64,000 nt of DNA from Halichondria panicea (lineage: Eukaryota; Porifera; Demospongiae; Suberitida; Halichondriidae). The position numbers and the translations under genes were made by a program. Below, in pieces: positions 11,173 through 21,988 of this stretch. The notes beneath the pieces were generated by a model, which made no database searches, had not been told where the DNA came from, and saw only the letters and a list, made by a program, of their open reading frames with translations. Position 1 is the stretch's first letter; each line of letters begins with the position of its first letter. The stretch spans positions 4,295,442 to 4,359,441 of the forward strand of contig NC_087379.1 of NCBI RefSeq assembly GCF_963675165.1, in the 5' to 3' direction.

Positions 11173-11921
11173 TGGAATGTTATCAGTGACAATAATACCC
11201 ACCAGAAAATTCTACCCGAAACTGCAAAAAGGCCACTGAATTTGAATTTACAGAATTAGACCCCCCACAAAAACGTACCCTCCAGAAAATCATGCCATGC
11301 ACACACGAAAACAGACCCTCGAGAAGATCTACCTGTGCACAAAACCATAACCTTGCACGCACAAAATCATACCCTCCAAACGTCACACCACCCCCCCTAG
11401 TCTTGCAAGCCACGCCCCTTCACGGAAAGAAGGGTCTGAAATAGGAATTTTACCTTTGGAATTTAGCTATCAGCACGCCAATATGTGGGTGTGGTTTTAA
11501 GATATGACTGGGTGGACGATGACGTTTCAGAAATCTACAATCTGATTGGTAACGCCAACACACTGGCACAGAGAACAACTCCTTCTTTTTGTGAAGGGGC
11601 ATGGCTTGCAACTAGGGGGTGGTAGTGTAACGTTTTGGAGGTTATGATTTTGGTATTGTTTTCTGGAGGGTCTGTTTGTGCACAGGTATGATTTGTCTGT
11701 TTTTGTGTGTGCGCAGGTATGATTTCCTCGAGGGTAATGATTTTTGTGCATGGGTGTATTTTCTCTGTTTAACTTTTGGGTATGATTTTCTGGAGGGTAA
11801 GTTTTTGTGGGGGGTCTGATTCTGCAACTTTAGCAACTTCAGTGTCCTTTTTGCAGTGTCAGCATATTTAGGGTAGCACTTTCTGGTGGGTATACGTATT
11901 ATTGTCACTGATAACATTCCA
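11173..11921. mobile_element. Long-armed palindromic element flanked by TA
   Basis: TGGAATGTTATCAGTGACAA at the left and TTGTCACTGATAACATTCCA at the right, each next to TA. Arms of about 230 bp pair imperfectly and contain repeated ACCCTCCAGAAAATCAT-like phrases. The centre (11415-11580) is unique. Compatible with a Tc1/mariner-type or foldback element without genes. Confidence 0.75.
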
Positions 11922-11932
11922 TACTCTGGGAC

Positions 11933-12095
11933 TGTAACATTACCTGTTGTAGCTAGTTATATCTTATTATGTGACTAGGGATCAGGTGATCACACACATG
12001 GCTCATCTTATGATTTGTGTTCCACTAAGAGATTCTAGATTGTGTATCTATTTACATCGACTTTGTACTGATCACAACATTGACAATACTTTACA
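11933..12095 (+). repeat. 5' LTR of the Gypsy element
   Basis: TG...CA ends, 163 bp, with a short GATCAGGTGATCACACAC stretch. It lacks about 11 bases present in the 3' LTR (GTATTATT near 15925 and an AC pair). Confidence 0.93.
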
Positions 12096-12107
12096 TGGTG
12101 TCAGAGA
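12096..12107 (+). other. Gypsy primer-binding site
   Basis: TGGTGTCAGAGA directly follows the 5' LTR and resembles the TGGTATCAGAGC primer site complementary to initiator tRNA-Met in many elements. Confidence 0.6.
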
Positions 12108-12683
12108 TGGATCGTTTCCAACTCCCAGAAAGTTTATCTTTACAAGGCAACCTTAGTGACAACTGGCGCAAGTGGAAGCAACGGTTTGAACTATACATGG
12201 TAGCATCTGGCAAAAACGAAAAAACGGATGAAGTACAAACTGCTACTCTCCTACATCTTGCTGGACCAGATGCCCTAGAGGTTTTCAACACGTTCAGTTT
12301 TGTAACCCCAGGCGACGACAAGAAGTTGGACAAAGTGCTGGAAAAGTTTGAAGCTCATTGCATACCCCGTACAAACGTCACTTGGGAAAGGCACATATTC
12401 AACACTAGGAACCAACAATCTGATGAGACCGTTGACCACTACGTGACCGACCTCAGAAACAAAGCGAAGACTTGCGAATTTGGAGTGCTCACCGAGAGCC
12501 TGATCAAGGACAGAATAGTGTGTGGAACATCCAGCGATAAGACTAGATCACGCCTGCTCAAGCAAGCACATTAGCAACAGCCCTAGATATATGCAGGGCA
12601 GATGAGGCTACAACCACACAAATGAAGTCGATATCCTCACACACGCAGAAGCGACGTATGAACCTGATGTCAAACTACTCAAG
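12107..12683 (+). CDS. Gypsy Gag, broken
   Basis: ATG 12107 overlaps the primer site and opens MDRFQLPESL, with NWRKWKQRFELYMVASG and a capsid-like region up to a stop at 12572-12574. Sequence after the stop (reading ATALDICRADEATT) shows that the protein once continued to the zinc knuckle. Gag forms the particle that packages the element RNA. Confidence 0.82.
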
Positions 12684-13848
12684 ATGAGACACAAAAAACC
12701 CAAGAGCAAACAGCAAACAGAATGCAGTTATTGCGGCGGGGAACACATTCACCAAAAATGTGGTGCCGAATGCATGAAGTGTGGTAAACGAAATCATTTC
12801 GCTAGAGTATGCCGATCAGGAAAACCGAACACCACACGTGCTGAAGTCAAAGAACTCGACTATGAAAGCTCCAGTGAAGATGACATCTTTCTATACACTA
12901 TCGACGGCCCAGACCACAAGGATTGGAGCACCGACATCAGCATCAACTCTCACGATGTTAAATTCAAAATTGACACAGGTGCACAATTGCAACGTCATGT
13001 CTACCGCAACGTACAAACTTGTTTCGAAACAAATTCTCACCAAATCCAAAGCAAAACTAACCGCGCAAAGGCTCAAATCTCGTGGCAAACTCAACCTCTT
13101 ATGCGAACACAAAAATAAGTATCGATCAATCGAATTCGAAATCCTCGATAATGTAACAAACGTACTTGGCTTGAAAACATGCGAGGAAATGAGACTTGTA
13201 AAACGAATTGACACCTTGTCAGACGATACACTGAGCAAATACGCTGACAGCTTCACTGGTTTGGGTTGCATCAAAGATATTGTCCACCACATTCAAATCG
13301 ACGAGCCAGTTGTACACCCACCACGCAAAGTTCCTGTCACAATACGGTCCAAAGTAAAAGAGGAATTACAACGTATGGAACGACTAGAAGTCATTGAGCG
13401 TGTACATGAACCTACCGACTGGGTTAACTCCATGGTAACCGTAGTAAAACCTAACGGACAGCTCCGAATCTGCATTGACCCGAAAGACCTCAACAAGGCA
13501 ATAAAGAGAGAATACTACCCCATAAAGACTATTGAAGAGATAGCTGCTCGAATGCCACATGCAACAACCTTCTCTGTTCTAGATGCCCGCGCAGGATTTT
13601 GGCAACTAAAGCTCGACAACCAAAGTGCCAAGCTCTGTACCTTCAATACTCCATTTGGGCGATACATGTTCAAACGGCTCCCATTCGGAATATTGTCAGC
13701 TCAAGATGTTTTCCAAGCTGCTATGTCGGATATCTTTGAGGACACTGAAGGTGTCGAAGTTGTTGTTGATGACATATTAGTGTGGGGCACCACCATCGAA
13801 GAACCAGGCTCGAGCAAGTCCTGCAACGTGCACAAGAGCGGAATCTAA
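12684..13848 (+). CDS. Gypsy nucleocapsid, protease and reverse transcriptase (two frames)
   Basis: A first frame from 12684 has the CCHC-type fingers CSYCGGEHIHQKC and CMKCGKRNHFARVC, then FKIDTGAQ, the retropepsin active site, where the frame breaks (about 12985). A second frame continues with the RT: DWVNSMVTVVKPNGQLRICI, FSVLDARAGFWQ, CTFNTPFGRYMFKRLPFGI, and VVVDDILVWG as the catalytic DD box. It ends at another frame change near 13810. RT copies element RNA into DNA in the particle. Confidence 0.9.
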
Positions 13849-15878
13849 AACTCAACAAAGACAAAAGCCAGATAAGGCTAAAAGAGATCAGCTACATAGG
13901 TCACATCCTAAGCCAAGATGGAGTCAGACCAGACCCAAAGAAAGTACGAGCAATCACCCAGTTGCAGGCCCCCACGAACAAAGAAGAGCTACAGCGATTC
14001 CTAGGTATGACAACATACCTATCAAAGTTCATTCCCAACTACTCACAAACATCAGCATCATTAAGAACGTTGCTAGAGAAGGAATCTGAGTGGCATTGGG
14101 AAGAGCAACAAAAGAGTGCACTGTCAACACTGAAAAAACTCATAACGAATGCTCCAGTGTTACAATATTTCAACCCAAGCAACCAAACTACAATCTCTGT
14201 AGATGCCAGTTCAAAAGGGATGGGTGCAGTCCTGCTACAAGACGGATACCCAATTGCTTATGCGTCCAAGTCACTAACAACCACCCAACAAAACTACGCT
14301 GCCTTCGGCTGCAAAAAATTCCATGACTATGTGTATGGTATACCGAAAATCACAGTAGAGACCGACCACAAACCACTCGAAACAATTCTAACCAAACCAT
14401 TGCACACAGCCCCCGCTCGGCTACAGAAAATGATCATGTCCATCCAAAAGCACCCGATTCATGTCATTTACAAACCAGGAAAAGAACTCCTAATAGCAGA
14501 CACACTTTCGAGAGCCCCCCTACCTGACAAAGCAACCGAGTTAGAATTCCAGCAATACGATATTAACATAATACACCTACTTCCGGTAACTGAACCAAAG
14601 CTGGCAGAAATCCAAGAACAAACAGAACGAGATACTGCTCTCCGTGACCTACACAAAACGATACAAGATGGTTGGCCAGAAACAAAATCAGATGCACTCC
14701 CTGGTGCCAAACCATATTGGAACTTTCGTGATGAAGTCACATACCACCACGGACTCCTATTCAAAGGAAACAACATTATAATACCGGCTTCAATGCAAAA
14801 AGAGATCGTCCACAACGCACACCTTGGAGTTGAAAAATGCAAGCGACGAGCCAAAGATGTAATGTTCTGGCCAGGTATGGCAGCACAAATCACAGACACA
14901 GTTCTAAGCTGCTCTACGTGCTCAACACAACAACGGAGTAATACAAAAGAACCACAGAAGTCACATCCGACTCCCTCTCGTCCATGGGAAAGAGTAGCTG
15001 CTGATTTATGCCAACTAAATGACCAACACTACCTGGTTTTGGTAGACTACTATTCAAACTTCATCAAAGTAGACAAACTCTCAGAGACTACTAGTGAAAA
15101 GATTATCGATTGTTGCAAATGTCACTTTTCCCGTCACGGAATCCCTGATGTTTTTGTTTCTGACAATGGACCACAATTTTCTAGTACCAAATTCCACGAG
15201 TTTTCCAAAACGTACCGGTTTAATCACCATACTAGCAGTCCACACTACCCGCAGTCAAATGGCAAGGCCGAGAAAGCAGTCCAGACCACCAAAAGTCTAT
15301 TACAGAAAGCCATATCTGAAAAAAAGGATTTTCAGTTAGCACTGTTGGATTTCAGAAACACACCTACAAATGACGTTCTAGGATCCCCCGCTCAACGTCT
15401 CATGGGTCGTAGAACAAAGACCTTGTTACCTACAACAGCTAAATTGTTGGCTCCGAAAACCATACAACCATCAGTTGTCAAAGCAAATCTCCTTGCACAA
15501 AAGGAAACTCAGAAGCTATATTTCGATCAACATACAAAAGTCTTACCTGTGTTAGACAAAGGAACCAAAGTCATGTTCCAATGTGGCAAAATATGGAAAC
15601 CAGCAAGTGTTAGAAACATTTCATCACATCCCCGGTCCTACATTCTTGTCACTGCTGATGGACAAACGTATCGAAGGAACAGGAGACATATTAGACCCTT
15701 GCATCATGTTTCCGAGCAGACAAACGAAGATGTCAGTGACGAAGAAGTTGACGAAGAAGTTGACGAAACACCGACTATACCTAATGAACCAAGCGATTTA
15801 AGTGGAGAACAAAACCCGAGACGACACTGGATTCGTAAACCTGTTCGATATGACCCGTCAAACCCAGAGACTGTTTAA
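13810..15878 (+). CDS. Gypsy RT thumb, RNase H and integrase
   Basis: One long open frame. It starts with NLKLNKDKSQIRLKEISYIG (RT end) and continues with RNase H (TISVDASSKGMGAVL, TVETDHKPL), the integrase HHCC finger (HLGVEKCKRR...CSTC) and the DDE core (AADLCQLN, VSDNGPQF, SNGKAEKAVQ). It closes with an acidic tail and RPLHHVSE. All integrase catalytic residues are in place, so this half looks intact. It was expressed as part of the pol polyprotein. Confidence 0.92.
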
Positions 15879-15882
15879 CTGT

Positions 15883-16070
15883 CCCAAGAAGGGAGATGTA
15901 ACATTACCTGTTGTAGCTAGTTAGTATTATTGTATCTTATCATGTGACTAGGGATCAGGTGATCACACACATGGCTCATCTTATGATTTGTGTTCCACAC
16001 TAAGAGATTCTAGATTGTGTATCTATTTACATCGACTTTGTACTGATCACAACATTGACAATACTTTACA
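15883..16070 (+). repeat. Polypurine tract and 3' LTR of the Gypsy element
   Basis: AAGAAGGGAGA just before 15897 is the plus-strand primer tract. The LTR runs 15897-16070 (174 bp), followed by the TSD GGGAC. Confidence 0.9.
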
Positions 16071-16289
16071 GGGACCATCCTAGCCGCCCCTTGAATAGTG
16101 GGCCTGGTATTTACTGTTGGCACGTGGGTGGACAATTAATTTATTATTTACCGTATTTTATCTCATTGAACGTTAAAACAGTTATTGACAGAAAAAAGAA
16201 AAAGAAGAGGCTACCTCTCTGTATATACTGTAGACAGAGACAGCTAAGTAAAACATCAGCTCTGGAGATTTATTCATTAACTTGAGGCT

Positions 16290-16560
16290 CGGATCGGATA
16301 CACACTCAGGCGACAAGTTAATCTCATAAGAAATTAGTTAAACCTGTGGGTAAAAAATAAATGTGGATAAGTACAGTGGCTGTGACGTAACATAATGTGA
16401 GGACAATAGATTTACCAGATTTACCATTGAAAGCACTATCCATTAATACACACTCAAGCAACAAGTCCGGATACACACTCAAGCAACAAGTCCCTCGGAT
16501 CGGATACACACAAGTCCCTCGGATTTGTAAACACATTCAGGCCACACAGTTCTCGGATCA
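16290..16560. repeat. Degenerate tandem repeat of CGGATACACACTCAAGCAAC
   Basis: Units of about 25-45 bp built from CGGATCGGATACACACTCA and AGCAACAAGTCC recur five or six times. Confidence 0.6.
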
Positions 16561-16599
16561 GATACCACGTACTTACTCTGTGACCAATTTTTGGCAAAT

Positions 16600-17620
16600 G
16601 TCACAACAATATTTCCTTCCAGAGAGAATGGCACTGAACGTCGAACGAAAGCGACTAAATACAGGAATATGTCCAATGTCCACCTTTGAACCTTGCTTAT
16701 AAACACACGTTTTAATGGTAAAAAACCGTTAATATTCAAACTGAGGTTCCTCGATTTTCTTCAGAGCTTGAGAGATGAGAGCTAGCCAGCTAGCTAGTTA
16801 GGGCCTGGGGCTAGAGGGAACAGACTGCAGTCGTTGCTAGCCTCCTTGTGGTGAACCATGTATCCTCTACTATCTATGGCACAAGTAAGATAAAATTAGG
16901 AAGACTCTAGTCTATAAAATTATTATATCATCTCAGTACAGTACATGCAGTATACACAATAGCTAGCTGGTACATGGTATGGTATAGATACATGTCTGAT
17001 GTAGATCTAACGCTTGTTTGTAAAGACAGACCCTTCACACCACCTTCACTCTTGTTTCGCTATATGTCCATTTACTCCACTTTAGTTTCATACTATCTCA
17101 CTTGTAATTGTTGTTTCACCATTTCCCAGGCCGTACTGTACAAGTGAAAGCAATCCTTGAGATCTGCAACGTCTTGGTCTACAAAGAGTCTGTCGTTTAC
17201 TTCTCATTTCTGGATTCTTTACCCATGTTCCTGTGCTGTGTGGCTTGTGCTACACTGAGTACATATTCAAATTTTGAGTGGAGTTCTACTGGGGCTATTG
17301 TAGCATTGTCCTTGGGACCGAGGCTATAGGACAAATCAGACTCATAAGTGAAGAGGCGAACACAAATGGCAAAATGTTCTTTCACAATAATGATTGTTTT
17401 TTGTGCAATGTTTGCTGTATTAATTTCAATAGTCATGTTGGGATGCATGGAGCACATTAATTTTAATACCCTGTATGGATCTGCACTAGATCTAGTATTA
17501 ATTGAAGATTTAAAGTTTCATGTGCTTCTTGTGCATCTTGTGCATAATCCTCTGGAGCTAGCTGCCCCCACGTCACAGACAAAAATTAATTATAAGGTCA
17601 AAGTTCATGGACATATTCCT
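16600..17620 (+). repeat. Left arm of a large inverted repeat
   Basis: Its reverse complement is found at about 20215-20318 plus 24694-25800. Shared phrases include TCTACTATCTATGGCACAAG (16864), the CCTTGAGATCTGCAACGTC stretch and the CGCCTCTTCACT stretch. The two arms are diverged and are probably two copies of one element in opposite orientation. Confidence 0.7.
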
Positions 17621-17948
17621 GTCTTTAGGCTCTCGTACGTTGAACAGACACACCAACACTTTGAAGATGGCTTCACTCAGAGAAACAAGAGGAGAAATCA
17701 CCATCACAACACTTCTTTCAGAGAGAGGTGCACTGGTCCTGTCAAGCTTCACATCAATCGAGAAAGGGAGTGTCTGGAAAGCAGATGGACTTGCTCTGGG
17801 ACTTGCCATAGCCGGTCGGTACGATACCCAGATAAACACCAGCGTACAGACACTTCAACTCCTCCAGCTGCTTGTCTTTCAAGACTAGACCTGGTTTTCC
17901 AACACAGGATAACGCGTACGCGAGAGCAGAAGAGAAGGTAGCAGCCAT
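17573..17948 (-). pseudogene. RecQ-like helicase relic
   Basis: From 17948 the minus strand reads a Q-motif-like LKDKQLEELKCL and a decayed Walker A (GIVPTGYGKS). After a frame change it reads RSVVMVISPLVSL (motif Ia, about 17670-17700). The rest is lost. It points inward from the right end of the 2.1-kb TAGCC element, as RecQ does in the 6-kb element. Confidence 0.75.
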
Positions 17949-18589
17949 TACACAACTTGGACTAGATTTCTTTTTTCAATGACATCATTATAAATGAAAC
18001 GGATATCAATGTTTTACAAACTAATGCGGAATAAGAATACTGATAAATATACTGCAATTTACGATTACCCAGATTCTGGGTAATTCTGGCGCATGCGTAA
18101 ACATGCGTAAACAGTGTATACCAGGCCGCCTTTCTCAGCGGCTTGGAATCGAGGCTAGGACCATCCATGTATCTCCTCATAACTCCGCAAAGGCCTGGGA
18201 AACTTATTGTGTCCAAAGCATACATCTTAGAGCTACCCCCATTACTGAATCACATGCCCCCTGATAGTAGGTATCAATTGGAAACAAAGAAAATATAATC
18301 TCGATTGTCATGAAGTAGCTAGAGGTACACAGAGCGCTTTTTCATGCTTGTGTTCCTATAGTACCTTTGATATAGCTAAGGCTTTGTAACTAAATAGTGT
18401 CCTGTGTTCTCAAGTATTAGAGAAAGTTGATGTTTAGCAGCAGAACTACAGAGAGCAAAACAATTCTCATGAATTATTCATGTTTAGCCCTCGTGTTAAA
18501 AAGTAAGCCTCGATTAAAACCGCGGAGATACACGGATGGTACTTCGAGGGTACTTCCGTTTCCAATCCCTCTTCTACTCGTAGGACCAA

Positions 18590-18812
18590 GGCTCCTCCTG
18601 TTGACAAAAGTGTTGTTCTTGTTAATTGTCTCTCCCCTTGTATCTCTCATCATGAGACTCATGATTGACCAGGTCAGGAGTCTAAACAATAGAGGTGTTT
18701 CTGCTGCCATCCTCAGTAGCAATAAAGGAATCGACAAAGATTTGGTTGGTGTCTTCTGGGAAGTATTTCCTGCTGTATACTGCCCCAGAGGCTGTTGTTG
18801 AAGACCACTGTT
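18590..18812 (+). pseudogene. RecQ-like helicase, continuation of the 10110 fragment
   Basis: Reads PPVDKSVVLV, then SPLVSL, MIDQVRSLNNRGVSAAILSS and, after another frame change, YTAPEAVVEDHCW (motifs Ia to the segment before motif II). It then runs into the right terminus of its TAGCC element. About 25 codons after Walker A are missing relative to the copy at 31263-31857, so a deletion accompanied the interruption. Confidence 0.75.
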
Positions 18813-19003
18813 GGAGGATTCATTTTTTTGTTGTACCAAGAGTCAATTTGTTTATGTATTAAAAAACCACAACCACGCCCAGATCACGCCCAAATACAAT
18901 CAATACCAGGCCTAGTAGGCGACCTAGCGTTCAATTGGAGACGGATCGGCCTGGGGTCGAGGCTAGAGCACCCTCTGCACCCTCTGGCTACGCCACTGGA
19001 GTA

Positions 19004-19549
19004 TAAGTTCTCAATTAATGTCCAACAGGATCCACTCGACTCCACCGGCATCATCATAGAGTTCCTGCGAAGTAATAAATAAAGAGTCACAACAATGTAA
19101 TTGTTCACATATAGGCATATTTCCTGACATAACAAATGGTAAACAACAAGATGCGCACGAGTGAAACGAAAATATGTAGCTAACAAAACCACAAGGCACA
19201 TGCAGAAGTTTAAATCACAACAAGAAAGCACAAGAAGGCTAACATTACCAACGTGCTGAAAAATCCCTCACAGCCAAAAGTATGTGCCTCTTGTTTAATA
19301 GAAGACAATCCAGTATTGCAAGCTCTCAAACTGTAATTGAGATACAATGTAATGAGTGACATGCATGGCTACACTACTCCTGTGCAGGACTCAAAAATAT
19401 TCCAGAACAATAATAATTAACTAGATTTCTCTGTGCACCTGCTATATAGATGTTGTCAGAAGTGTATGAAGAGGAGTATCCAACTGTATAGCAGTTGTAG
19501 TGTAAACCATGTTCCGGTACAAGTATGTCATACCACGTCACTATCAGAC
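19004..19549. other. Stretch without recognisable features
   Basis: Outside the 8174-18998 nest. AT-rich, short frames only, no inverted ends seen. Confidence 0.5.
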
Positions 19550-20009
19550 CATAGATAGAAGAGAAAGGGATTGGCAACGGAGTGCACTTCCGGTACCCTC
19601 CGTGTTTCGCCTCGAGGCTTACTTCTAACGTGGGAGTCTAAACATGAATAATTCATAAGAATTGTTTTTGCCGTCTGTAAAAAAGTCTACAAGCAGTTCT
19701 ACTGCTAAACATCTCATTTGTGTGGACATAGCACACTATATATTATAGGTGCTATAGGAACACAAGTATGAAAAAGCCTCTGACAGAGGCAAATCATTTT
19801 ATTCATTTCTAAATTATACCTACCATCAGGGGGCATGTGTTTAAGTGTTGGAGGGGTCTTTGAGAAGTAGGCATTAGACACAATAAGTTTCCCAGGTTTT
19901 CGCGGGAGCGAAACACAACACGGATGGTTTCAGGCCCATCTGTGTATATTCAATGTAAAAGCATCACGTGAACTGCCCCCGTTGCCAATCCCTTTCTCTT
20001 CTATCTATG
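19550..20009. mobile_element. CATAGAT-family element
   Basis: Left end CATAGATAGAAGAGAAAGGG, right end CCCTTTCTCTTCTATCTATG. The interior matches 18158-18579 in reverse orientation, e.g. CCTGGGAAACTTATTGTGTC. The flanks (ATCAGAC against ATCTAAAC) are only similar, so the TSD has decayed. Confidence 0.7.
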
Positions 20010-20513
20010 ATCTAAACGGAAGTCTGGACTACACACAAGCGGCTAGAATGGAATGTGCGTGGGAGTCGCATACTCCTCTTCATACACTCCTGATGTTGTG
20101 TTGCTTTTACACAGCATAGAATGCCTGAAGGGGGTAGGATCTCTAGGATCTAGGAGTTGCCCAAAGCCAATTTTGAAAAAATAACGTACTTGGCTACTGG
20201 GCAGGGAACGAGATCGAGAGCTTGACCTTCTAATTAAATTTTTTTGTGATGTGGGGGCGGCTCCAGAGGATTATGCACAAGCACATGAAACTTTAAAATC
20301 TCTAGTGCATGCATTTAGTGTTAGCAAAGCTTACAATGTGATTTAGCTAGATAGAGCAAGTTCTCAGTTTAACAAATAAGAAAGATATCATGGACTGACT
20401 AAGCACATGGTCACAATGACCTAAATACATAACACAAGAAAGTTCTAGAATGTTCCAGACTAGTCTAAACATAGATATGACATCATTATCAACTAAGTGT
20501 ACATATACTAACA

Positions 20514-21988
20514 CTCCTTCTCAATTTGCTTGATAATGGGAACAACTCCAGCCAGGTTCTCAAACTTAACTTGGGTGTAAGTCCTTTGGTCAGCATGTCT
20601 GCTATCATCTGATCGCTGCTACAGTACTTGAGCTTCACAGTCTCAGCAACAACTTGTTCACGAACGAAGTGGTGACGTAAGTCGATATGCTTCGATCTTC
20701 CATGGAATACAGTATTCTGTGCCAGTGCAATCGCTGACTGGTTGTCCTCGTTCATAACTGTAGCTTCTTGTGGTGCACAATTTAACTCCGAAAGTAAACG
20801 TCTGAGCCACATTACTTCCTGTGTAGCACTTGAAAGTGCAATATATTCAGCCTCTGCTGTTGAAAGTGCAACTGAACTCTGCTTTCTGCTCTTCCAGCTG
20901 ATAGGAGCACCACTTAACATGAACATATATCCAGAGGTTGACTTCCTGTCGTCCAGGTCCCCAGCCCAGTCAGAATCTGAATAGCCTGTTAGCTCCTCAG
21001 CATCACTCCTTCTGTAGAGTAGTCCAAGATCAGCTGTACCCTTGAGGTATCTGAGAATTCTCTTTACACCCTGCCAGTGCTGCTTCGTTGGTTTAGAAGA
21101 GAATTTTGCAACCATACTCACTGCAAAAGCAATATCAGGCTTAGTACCAGTAGACACATATAACAAACTGCCAACAGCCGATCGATACACTTCGGAATCA
21201 AACAAATCACCCTCACCGTCACCAGCACGCACAAGCTTAGCACTCACATCAACAGGGGTTCCAACACTCTTAGCATCTTTCATTTCATACCTCACCAGCT
21301 CCTTCTCAACATACGCAGGTTGACCAATCCATACATTTCCAGACTCTTCATTCTGAATAACCTTCAACCCGAGAAAATGATGCAGCTTTCCAAGATCTTT
21401 CATGTCAAAGCCTGAACATAACTTTCTCTTGAGGTCTGTCAACTGCTCGTCCGACTTACATCCGATTACGAGATCATCTACATACACACCAACAACCATC
21501 AACTCGTCAATTGCTGCCACATAGATGCAGGGGTCACTGTTACTCTGCAGAAAGCCTAACTTCTTTAGGTGAGCATCCAGAGCCGAATTCCAACATCGTG
21601 GAGACTGTTTGAGACCATACAAACTTCGCTTCAGTCTACACACCAAGTTACCTTCTTCAACAAAACCTTCAGGCTGTCTCATATACACTTCTTCGTCCAA
21701 TTTGCCGTTTAGAAAAGCTGTGATGACATCAAGCTGATGTAGCTTCAAACCATTCCGAGCAGCCAATCCAACAATGGCCTCCATCCTAACAACAGGACAG
21801 AATGTTTCATCGTAGTCCATTCCTTTGGTCTGAGAGAAACCCTGTGCCACCAATCTAGCTTTATAACGATCCACACAACCGTCACCGTCAACTTTCACTT
21901 TAAACACCCATTTGCTACCCACGACTTTCCGATTCTCTGGCAATTTCACCAGCTCCCAAACCTTAAGTGATCTCATCTCCGATTCCAT
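20514..21988 (-). CDS. Copia reverse transcriptase and RNase H
   Basis: An open frame of almost 500 codons. RT: WVFKVKVDGDGCVDRYKARL, DYDETFCPVVRMEAI, HQLDVITAFLNGKL, QPEGFVEEG, SLYGLKQSPRCW and the catalytic VVGVYVDDLVIG. RNase H: LTGYSDSDWAGDLDDRKSTS, ALSTAEAEYIALSSATQEV, DNQSAIALAQN and RSKHIDLRHHFVRE. All key Asp residues are present. The frame is one base off the integrase frame at about 21980, probably from a small indel. Confidence 0.94.

Larger units (their letters stand above)
11933..16070 (+). mobile_element. Ty3/Gypsy LTR retrotransposon, full length with frameshifts
   Basis: Two LTRs (11933-12095 and 15897-16070) begin TGTAACATTACCTGTTG and end AATACTTTACA. They are flanked by GGGAC at 11928-11932 and 16071-16075. 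The order is gag, protease, RT, RNase H, integrase, which is the Ty3/Gypsy order. The LTRs differ by a few indels and substitutions, so the insertion is fairly recent. The coding region has three breaks: a stop near 12574 and frame changes near 12985 and 13810. Confidence 0.95.
16081..18157. mobile_element. TAGCC element, 2,077 bp, 9-bp TSD, with RecQ relic
   Basis: Flanked by GGACCATCC at 16072-16080 and 18158-18166. The left terminus reads TAGCCGCCCCTTG then GGGCCTGGTATTTACTG. The right terminus read inward is TAGCCTCGATTCCAAGCC then CGGCCTGGTATACACTG, GCGCATGCG-like sequence and a GATTACCCAGA palindrome. A RecQ-like relic runs inward from the right end (17573-17948), the same arrangement as in 25873-31964. 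The left part holds a short satellite (16290-16560). Confidence 0.8.
11091..18579. mobile_element. CATAGAT element, 7-bp TSD, filled with later insertions
   Basis: The left end CATAGATAGAGTAGAATAGG is preceded by GTAGGAC (11084-11090). The right end CCCTCTTCTACTC is followed by GTAGGAC (18580-18586) but has lost the last eight bases of the usual CTATCTATG terminus. Own sequence is 11091-11170 and about 18158-18579; the latter matches the copy at 19550-20009 in inverse orientation. Confidence 0.65.
9262..18965. mobile_element. TAGCC element with a RecQ-like gene, 9-bp TSD, heavily interrupted
   Basis: The left end TAGCCTCGGTCCCAGGCCG is preceded by GAGCACCCT (9253-9261). The right end, read inward, TAGCCTCGACCCCAGGCCG, is followed by GAGCACCCT (18966-18974). 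Both termini then carry GGCCTGGTATTGATTGTAT. Without nested insertions the element is only about 1.3-2 kb: left end, N-terminal half of a RecQ-like gene (10110-10240, resuming near 18590), right end. It is a deletion derivative of the same group as 25873-31964. Confidence 0.85.
8174..18998. mobile_element. CAGTGGCG-family element (5-bp TSD) split by a nest of later insertions
   Basis: The left end CAGGGGCATAGCCAGG is preceded by GAGTA (8169-8173). The right end CCTCTGGCTACGCCACTG is followed by GAGTA (18999-19003). Its own sequence occupies 8174-8677, about 9181-9261 and 18966-18998, and matches the copy in BEL gag in reverse orientation, including GTGGAGCAGAGTCTGAGG. Everything between is nested insertions. 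Confidence 0.85.

Noticed and set aside
16397-16702. Open frame of about 100 codons
   Set aside because: It runs over the CGGATACACACTCAAG satellite and has no recognisable motif.
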